Assembly: GCA_024278415.1 (NCBI GenBank)
Contig: JAJRTI010000954.1
Coordinates: 1 to 26,335, forward strand
DNA from: Planctomycetota bacterium
Lineage (GTDB): Bacteria > Planctomycetota > Brocadiia > JAJRTI01
Reading direction: 5' to 3'
Length of the DNA: 26,335 nucleotides
Positions 1 to 7,850 of this stretch are shown here, in pieces (within the stretch, counting starts at the first letter, position 1; every line of letters begins with the position of its first letter). The notes below the pieces were generated by a model. It saw nothing but the letters and a program-made list of their open reading frames with translations, was not told the origin of the DNA and did not search any database. Made by a program: the position numbers and the translations under genes.

Positions 1-1
1 A

Positions 2-3000
2 AACCTCCAGCGCGTGTCCTGGCGCTACTACGACGGCCCCCTCGTCTATCTGCCGCAAGGCTGGCAAGGCAGCGACCCGCGCTGCAAGGGCAATTTCGCC
101 AAGCGCAGCGCTATCTCCCGGGGCGCCACCAAGCCGGCCATCAACATGCACCCGCCCTGGGTTCCAGGTGGCGGCACGATCTTCGCCGACTACCTCGTGC
201 GCCTTCCCAAGACCACGCCCATCAAGCTCACCTTCGCCAACGCGATCCGCGACCACAACCCGGAGACGGAGCCTCCGAGCGACGGCGTCACCTTCCGCGT
301 GTGGGCCGGCGAGCAGATGCTCTTCGAGCGCCACACGGACAGCAAGGTTTGGCTCGAAGGCGAGGCGGACTTGAGCGAGTTTGCCGGCAAGGAGATTCTG
401 CTCCGCCTCGAAAGCCACCCCGGCCCCCAACACAACACGTCCTGCGATTCGAGCTACTGGGCCGAGCCCACGATCATCGCGGGCACGCCGCCGAAGCAAC
501 TGACTGAGGCCGACAAGGAGGCCTTGCGCGAGCGCGCACGGCAGGCGGTGAAGCGCGGCAAGCCCGGCGCTAAGGATGAGGTCGTGTTCCAATTGGGCGA
601 GAGCGGCGACGCGTGTGTGGCCGCTATTGTGCTGGGTCCGACAGGCGTCCTCGATGGGTACATCGGGATTGGGAAAGGCGAGCAGTGTGTTGTGTTCGAC
701 GGCCTTAGGGTCAGCGTCGCCGGCCAGCGTGTGGGAGACGCGGGCGCGCATGTAGTCGGTCGGCGCCGGGCGCCCGACGCGCGTAAGTTGTACGACGAAA
801 CGTTCGTTCTTGGCGTCGGTGGCAAGCAAGCAAGGCTCCGCGTTCGGGTGGAGCCGAAAGGGCAAGGGCTTAAGATCCGCGTCAGCTCCGCCGACGCGTC
901 CGCGGGGCATGAAGGGGAAGCCTCGCTCCAAGTGGATCCCGAACTCCGCATCACCGACATCGCTCTCGGCCCGGCCGACCAGACCGCGCCGCGCGTGTAC
1001 TACGGCCACGGGTACTGCATCGTGGAGCCCAAGGCTTTCCGCGCCGGCTTCGGCGGGCACAACCTGTCCACGAGCCACGTCGGCTTCGACTTCGAAAGCG
1101 GCGTCTCCCTGGTGATGGCTTCTGATACGCCGCCGGATTACTTGGGCGTCGATCCGAAGTCCCACACGTACTCGTTGCACACGCACATGAATTCGACGCT
1201 CACGCTCGTGCCGAGCCTGAAGGGAGCGTTCGACGCGGCGGTCAAGTATCGGCCGCTCTACGACAAGAAGGCCGCGGGCGGTTTCAGGCGCAAGGCCGGC
1301 CGCTTCGTGTTCGACATCTGGGGCGGCCGCTACGCTGAGATCGCGGACACGATGCAGGAGATGATCGACTACGGCCTCACCGACTCGATGCTCACCGTCC
1401 ACGTGTGGCAACGGTGGGGCTACGATTATCGCCTGCCCGACATCTGGCCGCCGGACCCGCGCTTCGGCACGGTTGAGGACATGCGCAAGATCGCCAAGGT
1501 CTGCCGCAAGTATGATATCCCCTGGGGCTTGCACGACAACTACATCGATTTCTATCCGGACGCGGAGGGATACACGTACGACCGCATCTGCTTCACTCCC
1601 GGCGGGAGGCCGATCAAGGCGTGGATCAACACGGGCCGCGACGCGCAGAGCTACCGATGGCGGCCGGACGCGTTTGCGCCGTTCATGAAGCGCAACTTGA
1701 AGCTCATCAAGGCGGGAGTCGCGCCAACGGCCTACTTCATCGACGTGTTCACCTCCGCGCGCACCTTCGACTTCTATGACAAAGACGGGGGCTTCCACCC
1801 CAGCACGGAGACGCGCAAGTGCTGGGGCGAAACGTTTGCGTGGATTCGCGACTACCTCGGGGGCAACGCGCCCACCACCTCCGAGGCTGGCCACGACCAA
1901 CTCGTGGGCTACCTCGACGGCGCGGACTGCCAGCACCTCCAACTCACGAACGAGACCCGCCCGCGTGGCCAACGCCACTGGTTCTACATCCACCTCCTCC
2001 ACAAGGACTGGGAGCGGGTACCCTGGTTCGACGCGGTCCTGCACACCAAGTTTAGCCTCCACGGCGTGGGCTACTCCGGGCGCTACCAAGGCGGCCGGTC
2101 CCGGCGCGACCACGGCATCGTGAGCGACGACTACCTCAGTGCGGAAGTGCTCTTCGGCCACGCGCTCATGATGGACCGCGGCGGCTTCGGCCGGCCGGCC
2201 GTCGCCAAGTACTGGCTTGCACAGGACTTCATCCGCAGCACCGCGCTCGATGAGATCGCGGACGTGCAGTTCGCCGATGGCGACATTCATCGCCAAGTCG
2301 TCACGTGGCATTCGGGCGCCAAGGTCTATGTCAACCGTGGCGAGAAGGATTGGCCGGTTGCGGGCAAGGTGCTGCCGCAGTATGGCTACTTCGCCAAGAA
2401 CGGCACGATCGAATCGAGCATCGAGCGCATCGACGGGATCTTCGTCGATCAGTCCCAAGCGCGGGGCCGCTGGTTCGTCAACGCCCGCACCGCGAACCCC
2501 GATCGACGCCTAGCGATCCGCCCCGAGGCGGAGCGCGTCGAGTATCTTGGCGGCAGGAAGTTCAAACTGCTCGTGAAGTGGCAGGCCGAGCGCCCTGCCC
2601 CCAAGGATCTGAGCATATTCATTCATTTCAGCAGTGGCCGCTCGAACCGCTCAGACAAGATCGCGTTCCAAGGCGGCCATGGTGCGGCGCCCACCAGCAA
2701 GTGGCGCGGCACATACGTGACCGGCAGCGACACGGTAGTGGCCGTTCCCAGCGAGTACGGCGCGGGCGAGTACGAAATCACCATCGGCCTGTGGGATCCC
2801 GCGGCAAGCCGGCGCTACCCCATGCACGGCGACGACGATGGCTCGACGCGATATCGGCTTGGCAAGCTTATTGTCGAAGGCGACGGCGCGCACGTGGCCA
2901 ACGTGCGCCTCGTTAAGGCCGTGCCCAAGCCTGAGCCTGCCGCGCGCTTGAACGTGGACAAGAAACCTATCGACTTCGGCGTGTGCGTCACTGACGGCGC

Positions 3001-3232
3001 GTGCCGAATCGAGGCCAAGAGCGGCCGGGTCGTGATCACCCCATTGCCAAGGCAGCCAGCGTTCGCCCTGACGCTGAGGCTCGGCAAGATTGGTCTTGCC
3101 GGCCGCATGATTAGGTCGGTGCGCGCCCTTGCGCGCCCAGGCGGCGATGTACGATCCGTTCCATTCGAGCAGCATGGCGATACGGTGCAGTTCAGCACGC
3201 AGCTCGGCGAGTTCCAGTACATCCTGAGGTGA
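2..3232 (+). CDS. Large TIM-barrel glycoside-hydrolase-like protein, 5' end truncated by window edge
   Basis: The frame is open to the left edge, so the N-terminus lies outside the window; the first in-window start-like codon is GTG at 14, giving 1072 residues (numbering from there). Residues about 1-155 look like a beta-sandwich carbohydrate-binding module. About 190-420 is a second beta-rich region. About 425-760 reads as a TIM barrel, with FVFDIWGGRY, WGLHDNYIDFYPD and AYFIDVFTS segments. About 830-1072 is another beta-rich tail. Asp577 (YFIDVF) and Glu624 (TTSEAGHD) are plausible nucleophile and acid/base. The order and the Asp-to-Glu spacing recall GH101-like and DUF5696-type barrels, but I cannot assign a family. 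It is probably exported and acts on polysaccharide or glycan, although any signal peptide would be upstream. Three micro-ORFs follow after 16 bp. Confidence 0.75.
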   Translation, partial: NLQRVSWRYYDGPLVYLPQGWQGSDPRCKGNFAKRSAISRGATKPAINMHPPWVPGGGTIFADYLVRLPKTTPIKLTFANAIRDHNPETEPPSDGVTFRVWAGEQMLFERHTDSKVWLEGEADLSEFAGKEILLRLESHPGPQHNTSCDSSYWAEPTIIAGTPPKQLTEADKEALRERARQAVKRGKPGAKDEVVFQLGESGDACVAAIVLGPTGVLDGYIGIGKGEQCVVFDGLRVSVAGQRVGDAGAHVVGRRRAPDARKLYDETFVLGVGGKQARLRVRVEPKGQGLKIRVSSADASAGHEGEASLQVDPELRITDIALGPADQTAPRVYYGHGYCIVEPKAFRAGFGGHNLSTSHVGFDFESGVSLVMASDTPPDYLGVDPKSHTYSLHTHMNSTLTLVPSLKGAFDAAVKYRPLYDKKAAGGFRRKAGRFVFDIWGGRYAEIADTMQEMIDYGLTDSMLTVHVWQRWGYDYRLPDIWPPDPRFGTVEDMRKIAKVCRKYDIPWGLHDNYIDFYPDAEGYTYDRICFTPGGRPIKAWINTGRDAQSYRWRPDAFAPFMKRNLKLIKAGVAPTAYFIDVFTSARTFDFYDKDGGFHPSTETRKCWGETFAWIRDYLGGNAPTTSEAGHDQLVGYLDGADCQHLQLTNETRPRGQRHWFYIHLLHKDWERVPWFDAVLHTKFSLHGVGYSGRYQGGRSRRDHGIVSDDYLSAEVLFGHALMMDRGGFGRPAVAKYWLAQDFIRSTALDEIADVQFADGDIHRQVVTWHSGAKVYVNRGEKDWPVAGKVLPQYGYFAKNGTIESSIERIDGIFVDQSQARGRWFVNARTANPDRRLAIRPEAERVEYLGGRKFKLLVKWQAERPAPKDLSIFIHFSSGRSNRSDKIAFQGGHGAAPTSKWRGTYVTGSDTVVAVPSEYGAGEYEITIGLWDPAASRRYPMHGDDDGSTRYRLGKLIVEGDGAHVANVRLVKAVPKPEPAARLNVDKKPIDFGVCVTDGACRIEAKSGRVVITPLPRQPAFALTLRLGKIGLAGRMIRSVRALARPGGDVRSVPFEQHGDTVQFSTQLGEFQYILR

Positions 3233-3248
3233 ATGGAGCAACGTCATC

Positions 3249-3353
3249 ATGTTCGCACTTGGCCCCATCGTCATCCTTGTTGTTATCGTGCTGGCAGTCG
3301 CCGGCTGGCTGGTGCTTCGCCACTTCGACCCGGAACGTAGGGACGACGCATGA
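3249..3353 (+). CDS. Micro membrane protein A (34 aa), unknown function
   Basis: ATG at 3249 is preceded by GGAG at 3235-3238, a reasonable ribosome-binding distance, and starts 16 bp after the hydrolase stop. The product has a short N-terminus, one hydrophobic helix (about residues 5-23, GPIVILVVIVLAVAGWLVL) and a charged tail (RHFDPERRDDA), so a single-pass inner-membrane protein with the tail in the cytoplasm is likely by the positive-inside rule. Its TGA overlaps the ATG of the next gene as ATGA, which suggests translational coupling. I do not recognise the family. The support is the RBS, the clean hydrophobic pattern and the chain of overlaps. It could be a small accessory subunit of a membrane complex. 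Confidence 0.55.
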   Translation: MFALGPIVILVVIVLAVAGWLVLRHFDPERRDDA

Positions 3354-3514
3354 TCGAGATCGTCTTCGACCTGCCCGGCGACTTCGAAGTCCGAATCTCC
3401 ATTTGGACGGCACTGATCATCCTGTTTGTCGCCGCGGCGGTCGCCTGGGGTCTGGTCATGTTTTGGCTTAGATCCATCCGGCGGCGTATGGAGATACACG
3501 ACGACCATGCTTAG
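3350..3514 (+). CDS. Micro membrane protein B (54 aa), unknown function
   Basis: The ATG overlaps the stop of the preceding micro-gene by 4 bp (ATGA), with a GTAGGG-type ribosome-binding site inside the upstream gene. The product has a polar N-terminus (MIEIVFDLPGDFEVRIS), one transmembrane helix at about residues 19-40 (TALIILFVAAAVAWGLVMFW) and a basic stretch directly after it (RSIRRRMEIHDDHA). That predicts the N-terminus outside and the C-terminus in the cytoplasm. The stop is TAG and overlaps the next ATG by 8 bp. No family is recognised. The tight coupling to genes A and C argues that the three products act together at the membrane. Confidence 0.55.
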   Translation: MIEIVFDLPGDFEVRISIWTALIILFVAAAVAWGLVMFWLRSIRRRMEIHDDHA

Positions 3515-3743
3515 CCTATTCTGCCTTTTTTGGCTGCCCCTGCTCTCCGTGGCGCAGCAAGCCATTCCCCAGCCAGCCGAGCCGCGTTGCGCTCTCTCAC
3601 CCCTCCCTATCATCGTTCGGATCATCATCGCCATCGGCATCCTCGCAATTGTCTGCATCGTAGGCTGGCGCGTCATCCCTAGCGCGTTCCGCGCCACAAA
3701 GCCGGCATCACAAGACGAACCCTCTGAGAACACGCACTCGTAA
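3507..3743 (+). CDS. Small membrane protein C with signal-like N-terminus (78 aa)
   Basis: ATG at 3507 overlaps the end of gene B by 8 bp; GGAG lies about 13 bp upstream, rather far, so reinitiation is likely. The N-terminus (MLSLFCLFWLPLLSVAQQ) reads as a signal peptide with a possible cleavage site near SVAQQ. A short Pro-rich segment with one Cys follows, then a transmembrane helix at about residues 36-55 (IIIAIGILAIVCIVGW) and a polar tail ending SENTHS. It may have a small periplasmic loop and a cytoplasmic tail. The family is not recognised. It ends just before the heptamer repeat and the aldolase gene. Confidence 0.55.
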   Translation: MLSLFCLFWLPLLSVAQQAIPQPAEPRCALSPLPIIVRIIIAIGILAIVCIVGWRVIPSAFRATKPASQDEPSENTHS

Positions 3744-3770
3744 TCCTGCCGCAGCCGGCACCGCCTCTCA

Positions 3771-3791
3771 TCAACCATGAACCATCAACCA
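3771..3791 (+). repeat. Three heptamer repeats TCAACCA/TGAACCA
   Basis: Units are TCAACCA (3771-3777), TGAACCA (3778-3784) and TCAACCA (3785-3791). The array covers a possible ATG at 3777, so that ATG may belong to the repeat rather than to a gene start. A different heptamer array lies in the next gap (4460-4494). Confidence 0.7.
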
Positions 3792-3800
3792 TCTATCCCA

Positions 3801-4454
3801 ATGGACACCCCCCAAAACCTCGCTCGCTACGGTACGCTCCTCATGGACAAGGAATACGTCGCTGGCCCCGGCGGCAACGTCAGCATTCGCTGCGGCGACG
3901 TGGCGTACATGACCCCCAGCGGCTTCGCTCTCGATGCGATCCGGCCCGAGCAGTACGTGCCCGTCGGAATCGAGACCGGCGAGCCGCGCGAAAGCCTCCA
4001 TCGCCCCACGAGCGAAGTCTCGTTCCACCTCGCCATCTACCGGCGACGGCCGGACGTGAACGCGATCATCCACACGCACCCCCCCTACGCAACCGGGCTC
4101 GTGTCCGCCGGCCACAGGCTCGCGCCTATGACGCCTGACTACGTCGCGTACCTCGATCACGTCGAGATGATCGACTACATTGTGCCTACCGGCGGCGATC
4201 TGGCGGAAGCAGTCGCCAATGGTCTCGCGGAGTGCGACTGCCTCGCCATGATCAACCACGGCATCATCACCGTAGGTGCAAACCTCAAGGAAGCGTACTA
4301 TCGCACCGACATCATGGAGGCGTCCGCCAAAATGCAGTTCGTCGCGATCACCGCTGGCGCGCCGAAGATCATGACGCCCGCACAGGTGCAAGAGGTCCGC
4401 GACCTCCGCACCGAGCAGTACCGGCGCAAGCTGCTGAAGGAAGGCAAGGGATAG
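3801..4454 (+). CDS. Class II aldolase/adducin-family protein (FucA-like)
   Basis: Zn-dependent aldolase fold of about 217 residues, the usual size for L-fuculose-1-phosphate aldolases. Counting from ATG 3801: GPGGNVSIR at 22-30, Glu72 in TSEVSFH (the catalytic Glu of FucA), zinc ligands His91 and His93 in HTHPP, and a third His153 in NHG. These sit almost exactly where E73, H92, H94 and H155 lie in E. coli FucA, which favours the 3801 start. An in-frame ATG at 3777 would add eight residues encoded by a heptamer repeat. Expected chemistry is retro-aldol cleavage of a phosphorylated ketose or a related decarboxylation; the substrate cannot be read from sequence. A FAH-family gene follows after 51 bp, consistent with a sugar-acid route. 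The stop is TAG. Confidence 0.88.
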   Translation: MDTPQNLARYGTLLMDKEYVAGPGGNVSIRCGDVAYMTPSGFALDAIRPEQYVPVGIETGEPRESLHRPTSEVSFHLAIYRRRPDVNAIIHTHPPYATGLVSAGHRLAPMTPDYVAYLDHVEMIDYIVPTGGDLAEAVANGLAECDCLAMINHGIITVGANLKEAYYRTDIMEASAKMQFVAITAGAPKIMTPAQVQEVRDLRTEQYRRKLLKEGKG

Positions 4455-4459
4455 TGCCG

Positions 4460-4494
4460 CCAGTGGCCAGTAACCAGTAACCAGTAACCGTGAC
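4460..4494 (+). repeat. Heptamer tandem repeat CCAGTAA
   Basis: Units are CCAGTGG, CCAGTAA, CCAGTAA, CCAGTAA and a degenerate CCGTGAC. The array fills most of the gap between the aldolase stop and the FAH ribosome-binding site. It has the same period as the array at 3771-3791 but a different sequence. Confidence 0.8.
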
Positions 4495-4505
4495 CTGGAG
4501 ATTCC

Positions 4506-5456
4506 ATGAAACTCGTCACCTTCGCCATCGACGACTACGCGGGCATCGGCGCACTCAAGGGCGACGTCGTCTTCGACGTGCTCACCTGCGCGCATTTCCT
4601 CGATGTTGACGACCTTCGCCCCCTTATCGACGTGGCCGACATGCTCGATCTCCTGGACCAGAAGGACGCCGGGCTTGCCGCGGCCGCGAAGGCCGTGGCC
4701 GCGGCGGAAGACGCGCTCAAGGAGCCCTGTGAGCCATTCGCACACGCGCTCGACGACGTGCGACTCCTCGCGCCCGTGATGCCGCGCAAGCTTCTCTGCC
4801 TGGCTGGCAACTATGCGCAGCACATCGAGGAAGGCGGCGGCAACTGCCCGGGCAAGGACACGATGACCCCGAGGTTTTTTATGAAGCCACCGACCACGAC
4901 CGTCACTAACCCCGGCGAGCCCATTGTCATCACGCCCAACTGCCAGCACATCGACTGGGAGATCGAGATGGGCGTGGTCATTGGCAAGCGTTGCAAGTGC
5001 GTCTCAGCCGCGGAGGCCGAGGACTGCATCATGGGCTACACGCTCGTGAACGACGTGTCCGAGCGCAAGCTGAAGGTCGTCGAGCACCGCGAAGAACGTG
5101 AGATGGACGGGTTCTTCGACTGGCTCAACGGCAAGTGGCTCGACACGTTTGCCCCCATGGGCCCTTGCATCGCCACGAAGGACGAGATCGCGGATCCGCT
5201 TGACCTGCGCATCTCGCTTTCGGTCAATGGCGAACTGAGGCAGGACGGCAACACCGGGCAGATGATCTTCACCCCCGCGGAGCTGATCGAGTTCATCACA
5301 CAGTATGTCACACTGGAACCGGGCGACGTCATCTCCACGGGCACCCCGGCTGGCGTGGGTTCCACGAGCGGGACGTTCCTGAAAGACGGTGATGAGGTCG
5401 TTGGGGAGTTGGAGGGCGTGGGCAAGCTGATGAATCCCGTCCGCGCCGGGGAGTGA
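4506..5456 (+). CDS. Fumarylacetoacetate hydrolase (FAH) family protein
   Basis: 316 residues, a typical length for FAH-superfamily hydrolases and decarboxylases. The N-terminal cap domain is about 1-90 and the catalytic fold about 95-310. Recognisable elements are LCLAGNYAQHIEEG with His106, MKPPTTTVTNPGEPI with Lys127, and metal ligands Glu152 and Glu154 (DWEIEMG) and Asp183 (VNDVSERK). The C-terminal GDVISTGTPAGVG is the family hallmark. Members hydrolyse or decarboxylate beta-diketo or 2-keto-3-deoxy acids using Mg2+. Next to a FucA-like aldolase, a role on a 2,4-diketo-3-deoxy sugar acid is plausible but inferred. Residues about 57-72 are Ala-rich. GGAG lies 6 bp before the ATG. The gene is the last of its + strand run and ends at a hairpin shared with the opposing tRNAs. 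Confidence 0.9.
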   Translation: MKLVTFAIDDYAGIGALKGDVVFDVLTCAHFLDVDDLRPLIDVADMLDLLDQKDAGLAAAAKAVAAAEDALKEPCEPFAHALDDVRLLAPVMPRKLLCLAGNYAQHIEEGGGNCPGKDTMTPRFFMKPPTTTVTNPGEPIVITPNCQHIDWEIEMGVVIGKRCKCVSAAEAEDCIMGYTLVNDVSERKLKVVEHREEREMDGFFDWLNGKWLDTFAPMGPCIATKDEIADPLDLRISLSVNGELRQDGNTGQMIFTPAELIEFITQYVTLEPGDVISTGTPAGVGSTSGTFLKDGDEVVGELEGVGKLMNPVRAGE

Positions 5457-5528
5457 CCTCGGCGGGGCGAGGCGACGTGGAAGCCCCACACGTGCGGGAA
5501 TCGCACCGTGTCCCCAGACCCAGAACGA

Positions 5529-5572
5529 GAAACGCCGATCGGCCGGTGAGTCATCCGGCGAATCGGCGTTTC
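5529..5572. terminator. Bidirectional stem-loop terminator
   Basis: An 11-bp perfect inverted repeat, GAAACGCCGAT (5529-5539) and ATCGGCGTTTC (5562-5572), encloses an inner GCCGG/CCGGC stem. It lies between the + strand FAH gene and the - strand tRNA genes, so it can end both transcripts. The T-run is short. Confidence 0.7.
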
Positions 5573-5580
5573 CGTGGCGG

Positions 5581-5655
5581 TGACCCCAAGGGGATTTGAA
5601 CCCCTGTCGTCAGGATGAAAACCTGATGTCCTGGGCCTGGCTAGACGATGGGGCC
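5581..5655 (-). tRNA. tRNA-Glu (anticodon UUC)
   Basis: 75 nt without the CCA end. The acceptor stem is GGCCCCA with TGGGGTC and the discriminator is A. The anticodon arm is TCAGG-TTTTCAT-CCTGA, giving anticodon TTC for Glu. The T arm has GGTTCAAATCC. The genome encodes only CC after the discriminator, so the terminal A must be added. It lies 7 bp downstream of tRNA-Lys on the same strand, so the two form one transcript. Confidence 0.95.
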
Positions 5656-5662
5656 ACGGGCG

Positions 5663-5735
5663 TGAGAGCAGAAGGACTCGAACCTTCGACCTACGGCTTA
5701 AAAGGCCGTTGCTCTACCAACTGAGCTATGCTCCC
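5663..5735 (-). tRNA. tRNA-Lys (anticodon UUU)
   Basis: 73 nt without CCA. The acceptor stem is GGGAGCA with TGCTCTC and the discriminator is A. The D arm is GCTCAGTTGGTAGAGC. The anticodon arm is ACGGC-CTTTTAA-GCCGT, giving TTT for Lys. The T arm has GGTTCGAGTCC. It is the first gene of the tRNA-Lys/tRNA-Glu pair. The encoded 3' end is A-C-G, so CCA is added after transcription. Confidence 0.95.
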
Positions 5736-5771
5736 GTATGCGAGCGTTGGGGGCCCAGCAGCAAGCAAATC

Positions 5772-5800
5772 AGTATAGCGGATGTGCGCGCGATTTGCAA
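5772..5800 (-). promoter_or_regulatory. Predicted sigma-70-type promoter of the tRNA pair
   Basis: On the minus strand, TTGCAA (5795-5800) and TATACT (5772-5777) are separated by 17 bp. The -10 box lies about 36 bp before the tRNA-Lys 5' end, as expected for a stable-RNA operon. Confidence 0.65.
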
Positions 5801-6373
5801 GAGTGCGATTGCGCTACGCCGGATGTCCCTTGCGTGGAATGGAACACAGATCTCCGCGGATATCCACAGATCACACAGATCGGAAGGAGGAGTCCATCCG
5901 CATCTCTGATTCCGATCTGGGCAATCTGTACTACTAACGTCGAGGACATCGAAGTTTCTTTGCACCTTTCACGCGGCGGCATCCGTAAGCTGCGTGATGT
6001 CGGCCTCTTAGCAATCACCGCCCGCATGGGGTCTAAGCCACCAAAGGCGGCAAAGCTGTCCCCATGGTCTGTGCCAATCATGCTCTGCATCCGTGGGTCC
6101 GCTCTGCCATCCGTGGGACTTCTCCGACCTCTTTGGTTGCGGCCAACGGCCGCGCTAGGGATATCTGTGGGCATCTGTGGCTCCTTCGCGCACCCCCATG
6201 TCAAGACCGTTCGCATTTGGATGAACTGGGATGTCCCCTTGCGTTGGTCTGGAGCAGCCGGGGCAAACGCAACGCAGCTTCGGCCTGCGCTTGATCGTGG
6301 ACAGCCCGGGCACTATCATCTGCCTACCAAGGACCCCACAGCTTTTCGTTCAGCCAACCCACGGAGCCCGTCT
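5801..6373. other. Long non-coding region with dispersed short repeats
   Basis: No gene is seen here. A frame runs open into the sulfatase from 5738, but its translation has no family character and the sulfatase has a good RBS at its own ATG. The stretch is rich in one short motif in both orientations: CACAGATCA-CACAGATC near 5864-5881, ATCCGTGGG twice near 6090-6119, and ATCTGTGG twice near 6163-6180. A GCGGCC-AAC-GGCCGC hairpin sits at 6139-6153 inside GGTTGCGGCCAACGGCCGC, and part of it (GGTTGCGGCC) recurs at the right edge of the window. It looks like old intergenic repeat insertions. Confidence 0.6.
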
Positions 6374-7837
6374 ATGGCAAAACGCAAGAAGACGACCAAG
6401 AAGCGGCCGAATGTCATCGTGTTCATGATGGACACGCAGGGCACGTTCAACATGTCGTGTTACGGGTATCACAAACCCACGACGCCCAACATCGATGCGA
6501 TCGGCCGCGAGGGCACGGTGTTCCTCAACCACTTCGTGACCGCGCCGTGGACGCTGCCCGTGCATGCATCCCTCTTCACCGGCCGCTACGAATCTGGCCA
6601 CGGCGCCGGCGCACAACACGAAGGCTTGGAGCCGGGCTTGCCGAGCCTGCCGGAGGTCCTGACGCGCAACGGCTACCGCACGGTCGGCGTCTGCAACAAC
6701 GGCTGGGCGCTGCGCGACGACCCGTGGAACCCCGGCCCTGGGTTCGAGGAGCACCTGCACTACAACCTCAAGTCCGACGTGGACCCCGAGTTCGTCCACG
6801 ATCCGTCGCTCGGCGACGACAACGCTTCGCTTGCCATGATCGGCGTGGCCAAACGCTGGATCGAGGAGAACGTGCTCGGCAAGAAGAAGCCGTTCTTCAT
6901 GTTCCTCAACAACACCGCGCCGCACGACCCATACGCGCCCCCGGAGCCCTTCCGCAGCCAGTTCCTGGACAAATACATCTCCTTTGACAAGGCGTTCGCC
7001 GCGAAGGGCGGGCAGGCGGTATCGACCACCGGCAAGGCCGCACTCACGTGGCAGGAGTGGCAGTGGCAACGCGAGCTGTACGACGGCGAGACCGCGTGTC
7101 TGGACGACCGTATCGGCACGTTCGTGAAGGTGCTCAAGGACATGGGCATCTACGACGACACGCTCTTCATCGTCACGGGCGACCACGGCGACAGCTTGGG
7201 CCAGCACATCGGCGCCGCGTATCACACGCAGAACGCGGTGTACGACGCGATCACGATGACGCCGCTTGTGTGCCGGCTCCCCGGCGTGTTTCCCGAGAAG
7301 CGGTGCAAGGAACTCGTGCAAATCAACGACATCTTCCCTACGATCCTCGACATGCTGGGGCTCAAAGAAGAAGACGCACAGCAGAGTATCCAAGGTGCAA
7401 GCCTCTTGGACGCGCTCAAGGGCCCCACGCGCGAGTTCGCCCTTATCGAGGCGCAGACGCCGATCCACCCCATGCGCCGCGGATGGCAGGAAGACCCGGA
7501 CTGCGACGTGCGGTTCATGGGCGCCGCGCTCAAGGCCGCGCGCACGAAACGCTACAAATACATCTGGCACGCCTACGGCCAAGACATGCTGTTCGATATT
7601 GTTCATGACCCCGACGAGCGGTGGAACATCATCGATCGCAGGCCAGAAGTCGCCAAACGCTTGATGCAACAGATGGAAGATCGCCTCATGAACATGGAGC
7701 AGCGCTACTACCCGGACTTCTTCCGTCCCGGCAACAAGCGCGATGCGGAGGCCGTGCGACGCCTGTGCGCGTGGGGGCTGTTCCGCCCAGGCGTTGTGCC
7801 GCCTTGGGATCCTAAGAACGTCCCGGAGTCGTTCTGA
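6374..7837 (+). CDS. Sulfatase-fold (alkaline phosphatase superfamily) hydrolase with Thr nucleophile position
   Basis: 487 residues. ATG 6374 has GGAG 8-9 bp upstream and begins MAKRKKTTKKRPNVIVFMMD, the usual sulfatase N-terminus after a basic leader. Asp20 matches the first metal ligand, and GDHGD (Asp270-His271) the second metal pair. NIDAIGREGTVFLNHF and SLFTGRY flank the active site. The canonical C/S-x-P-x-R motif is replaced by T60-L-P-V-H64, so there is no Cys or Ser to convert to formylglycine and the motif Arg is His. Thr-type members of this superfamily are often phosphodiesterases or phosphomonoesterases, so sulfate-ester activity is uncertain. There is no signal peptide, so it is probably cytoplasmic. 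The C-terminus (about 340-487) has the YKYIWH and DP-DE-W pattern of sulfatases. A perfect hairpin follows the stop. Confidence 0.87.
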   Translation: MAKRKKTTKKRPNVIVFMMDTQGTFNMSCYGYHKPTTPNIDAIGREGTVFLNHFVTAPWTLPVHASLFTGRYESGHGAGAQHEGLEPGLPSLPEVLTRNGYRTVGVCNNGWALRDDPWNPGPGFEEHLHYNLKSDVDPEFVHDPSLGDDNASLAMIGVAKRWIEENVLGKKKPFFMFLNNTAPHDPYAPPEPFRSQFLDKYISFDKAFAAKGGQAVSTTGKAALTWQEWQWQRELYDGETACLDDRIGTFVKVLKDMGIYDDTLFIVTGDHGDSLGQHIGAAYHTQNAVYDAITMTPLVCRLPGVFPEKRCKELVQINDIFPTILDMLGLKEEDAQQSIQGASLLDALKGPTREFALIEAQTPIHPMRRGWQEDPDCDVRFMGAALKAARTKRYKYIWHAYGQDMLFDIVHDPDERWNIIDRRPEVAKRLMQQMEDRLMNMEQRYYPDFFRPGNKRDAEAVRRLCAWGLFRPGVVPPWDPKNVPESF

Positions 7838-7850
7838 CGCGCTGGGGGAA

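Noticed and set aside
2651..3778. - strand open frame of about 375 codons over the hydrolase end and micro-genes
   Set aside because: High GC makes long antisense frames common; the translation is low in recognisable motifs and covers RBS-supported + strand genes.
5738..6373. Long upstream extension of the sulfatase-like frame
   Set aside because: The translation has no family similarity, overlaps the tRNA promoter and repeat words, and the sulfatase has a proper RBS and N-terminus at 6374.
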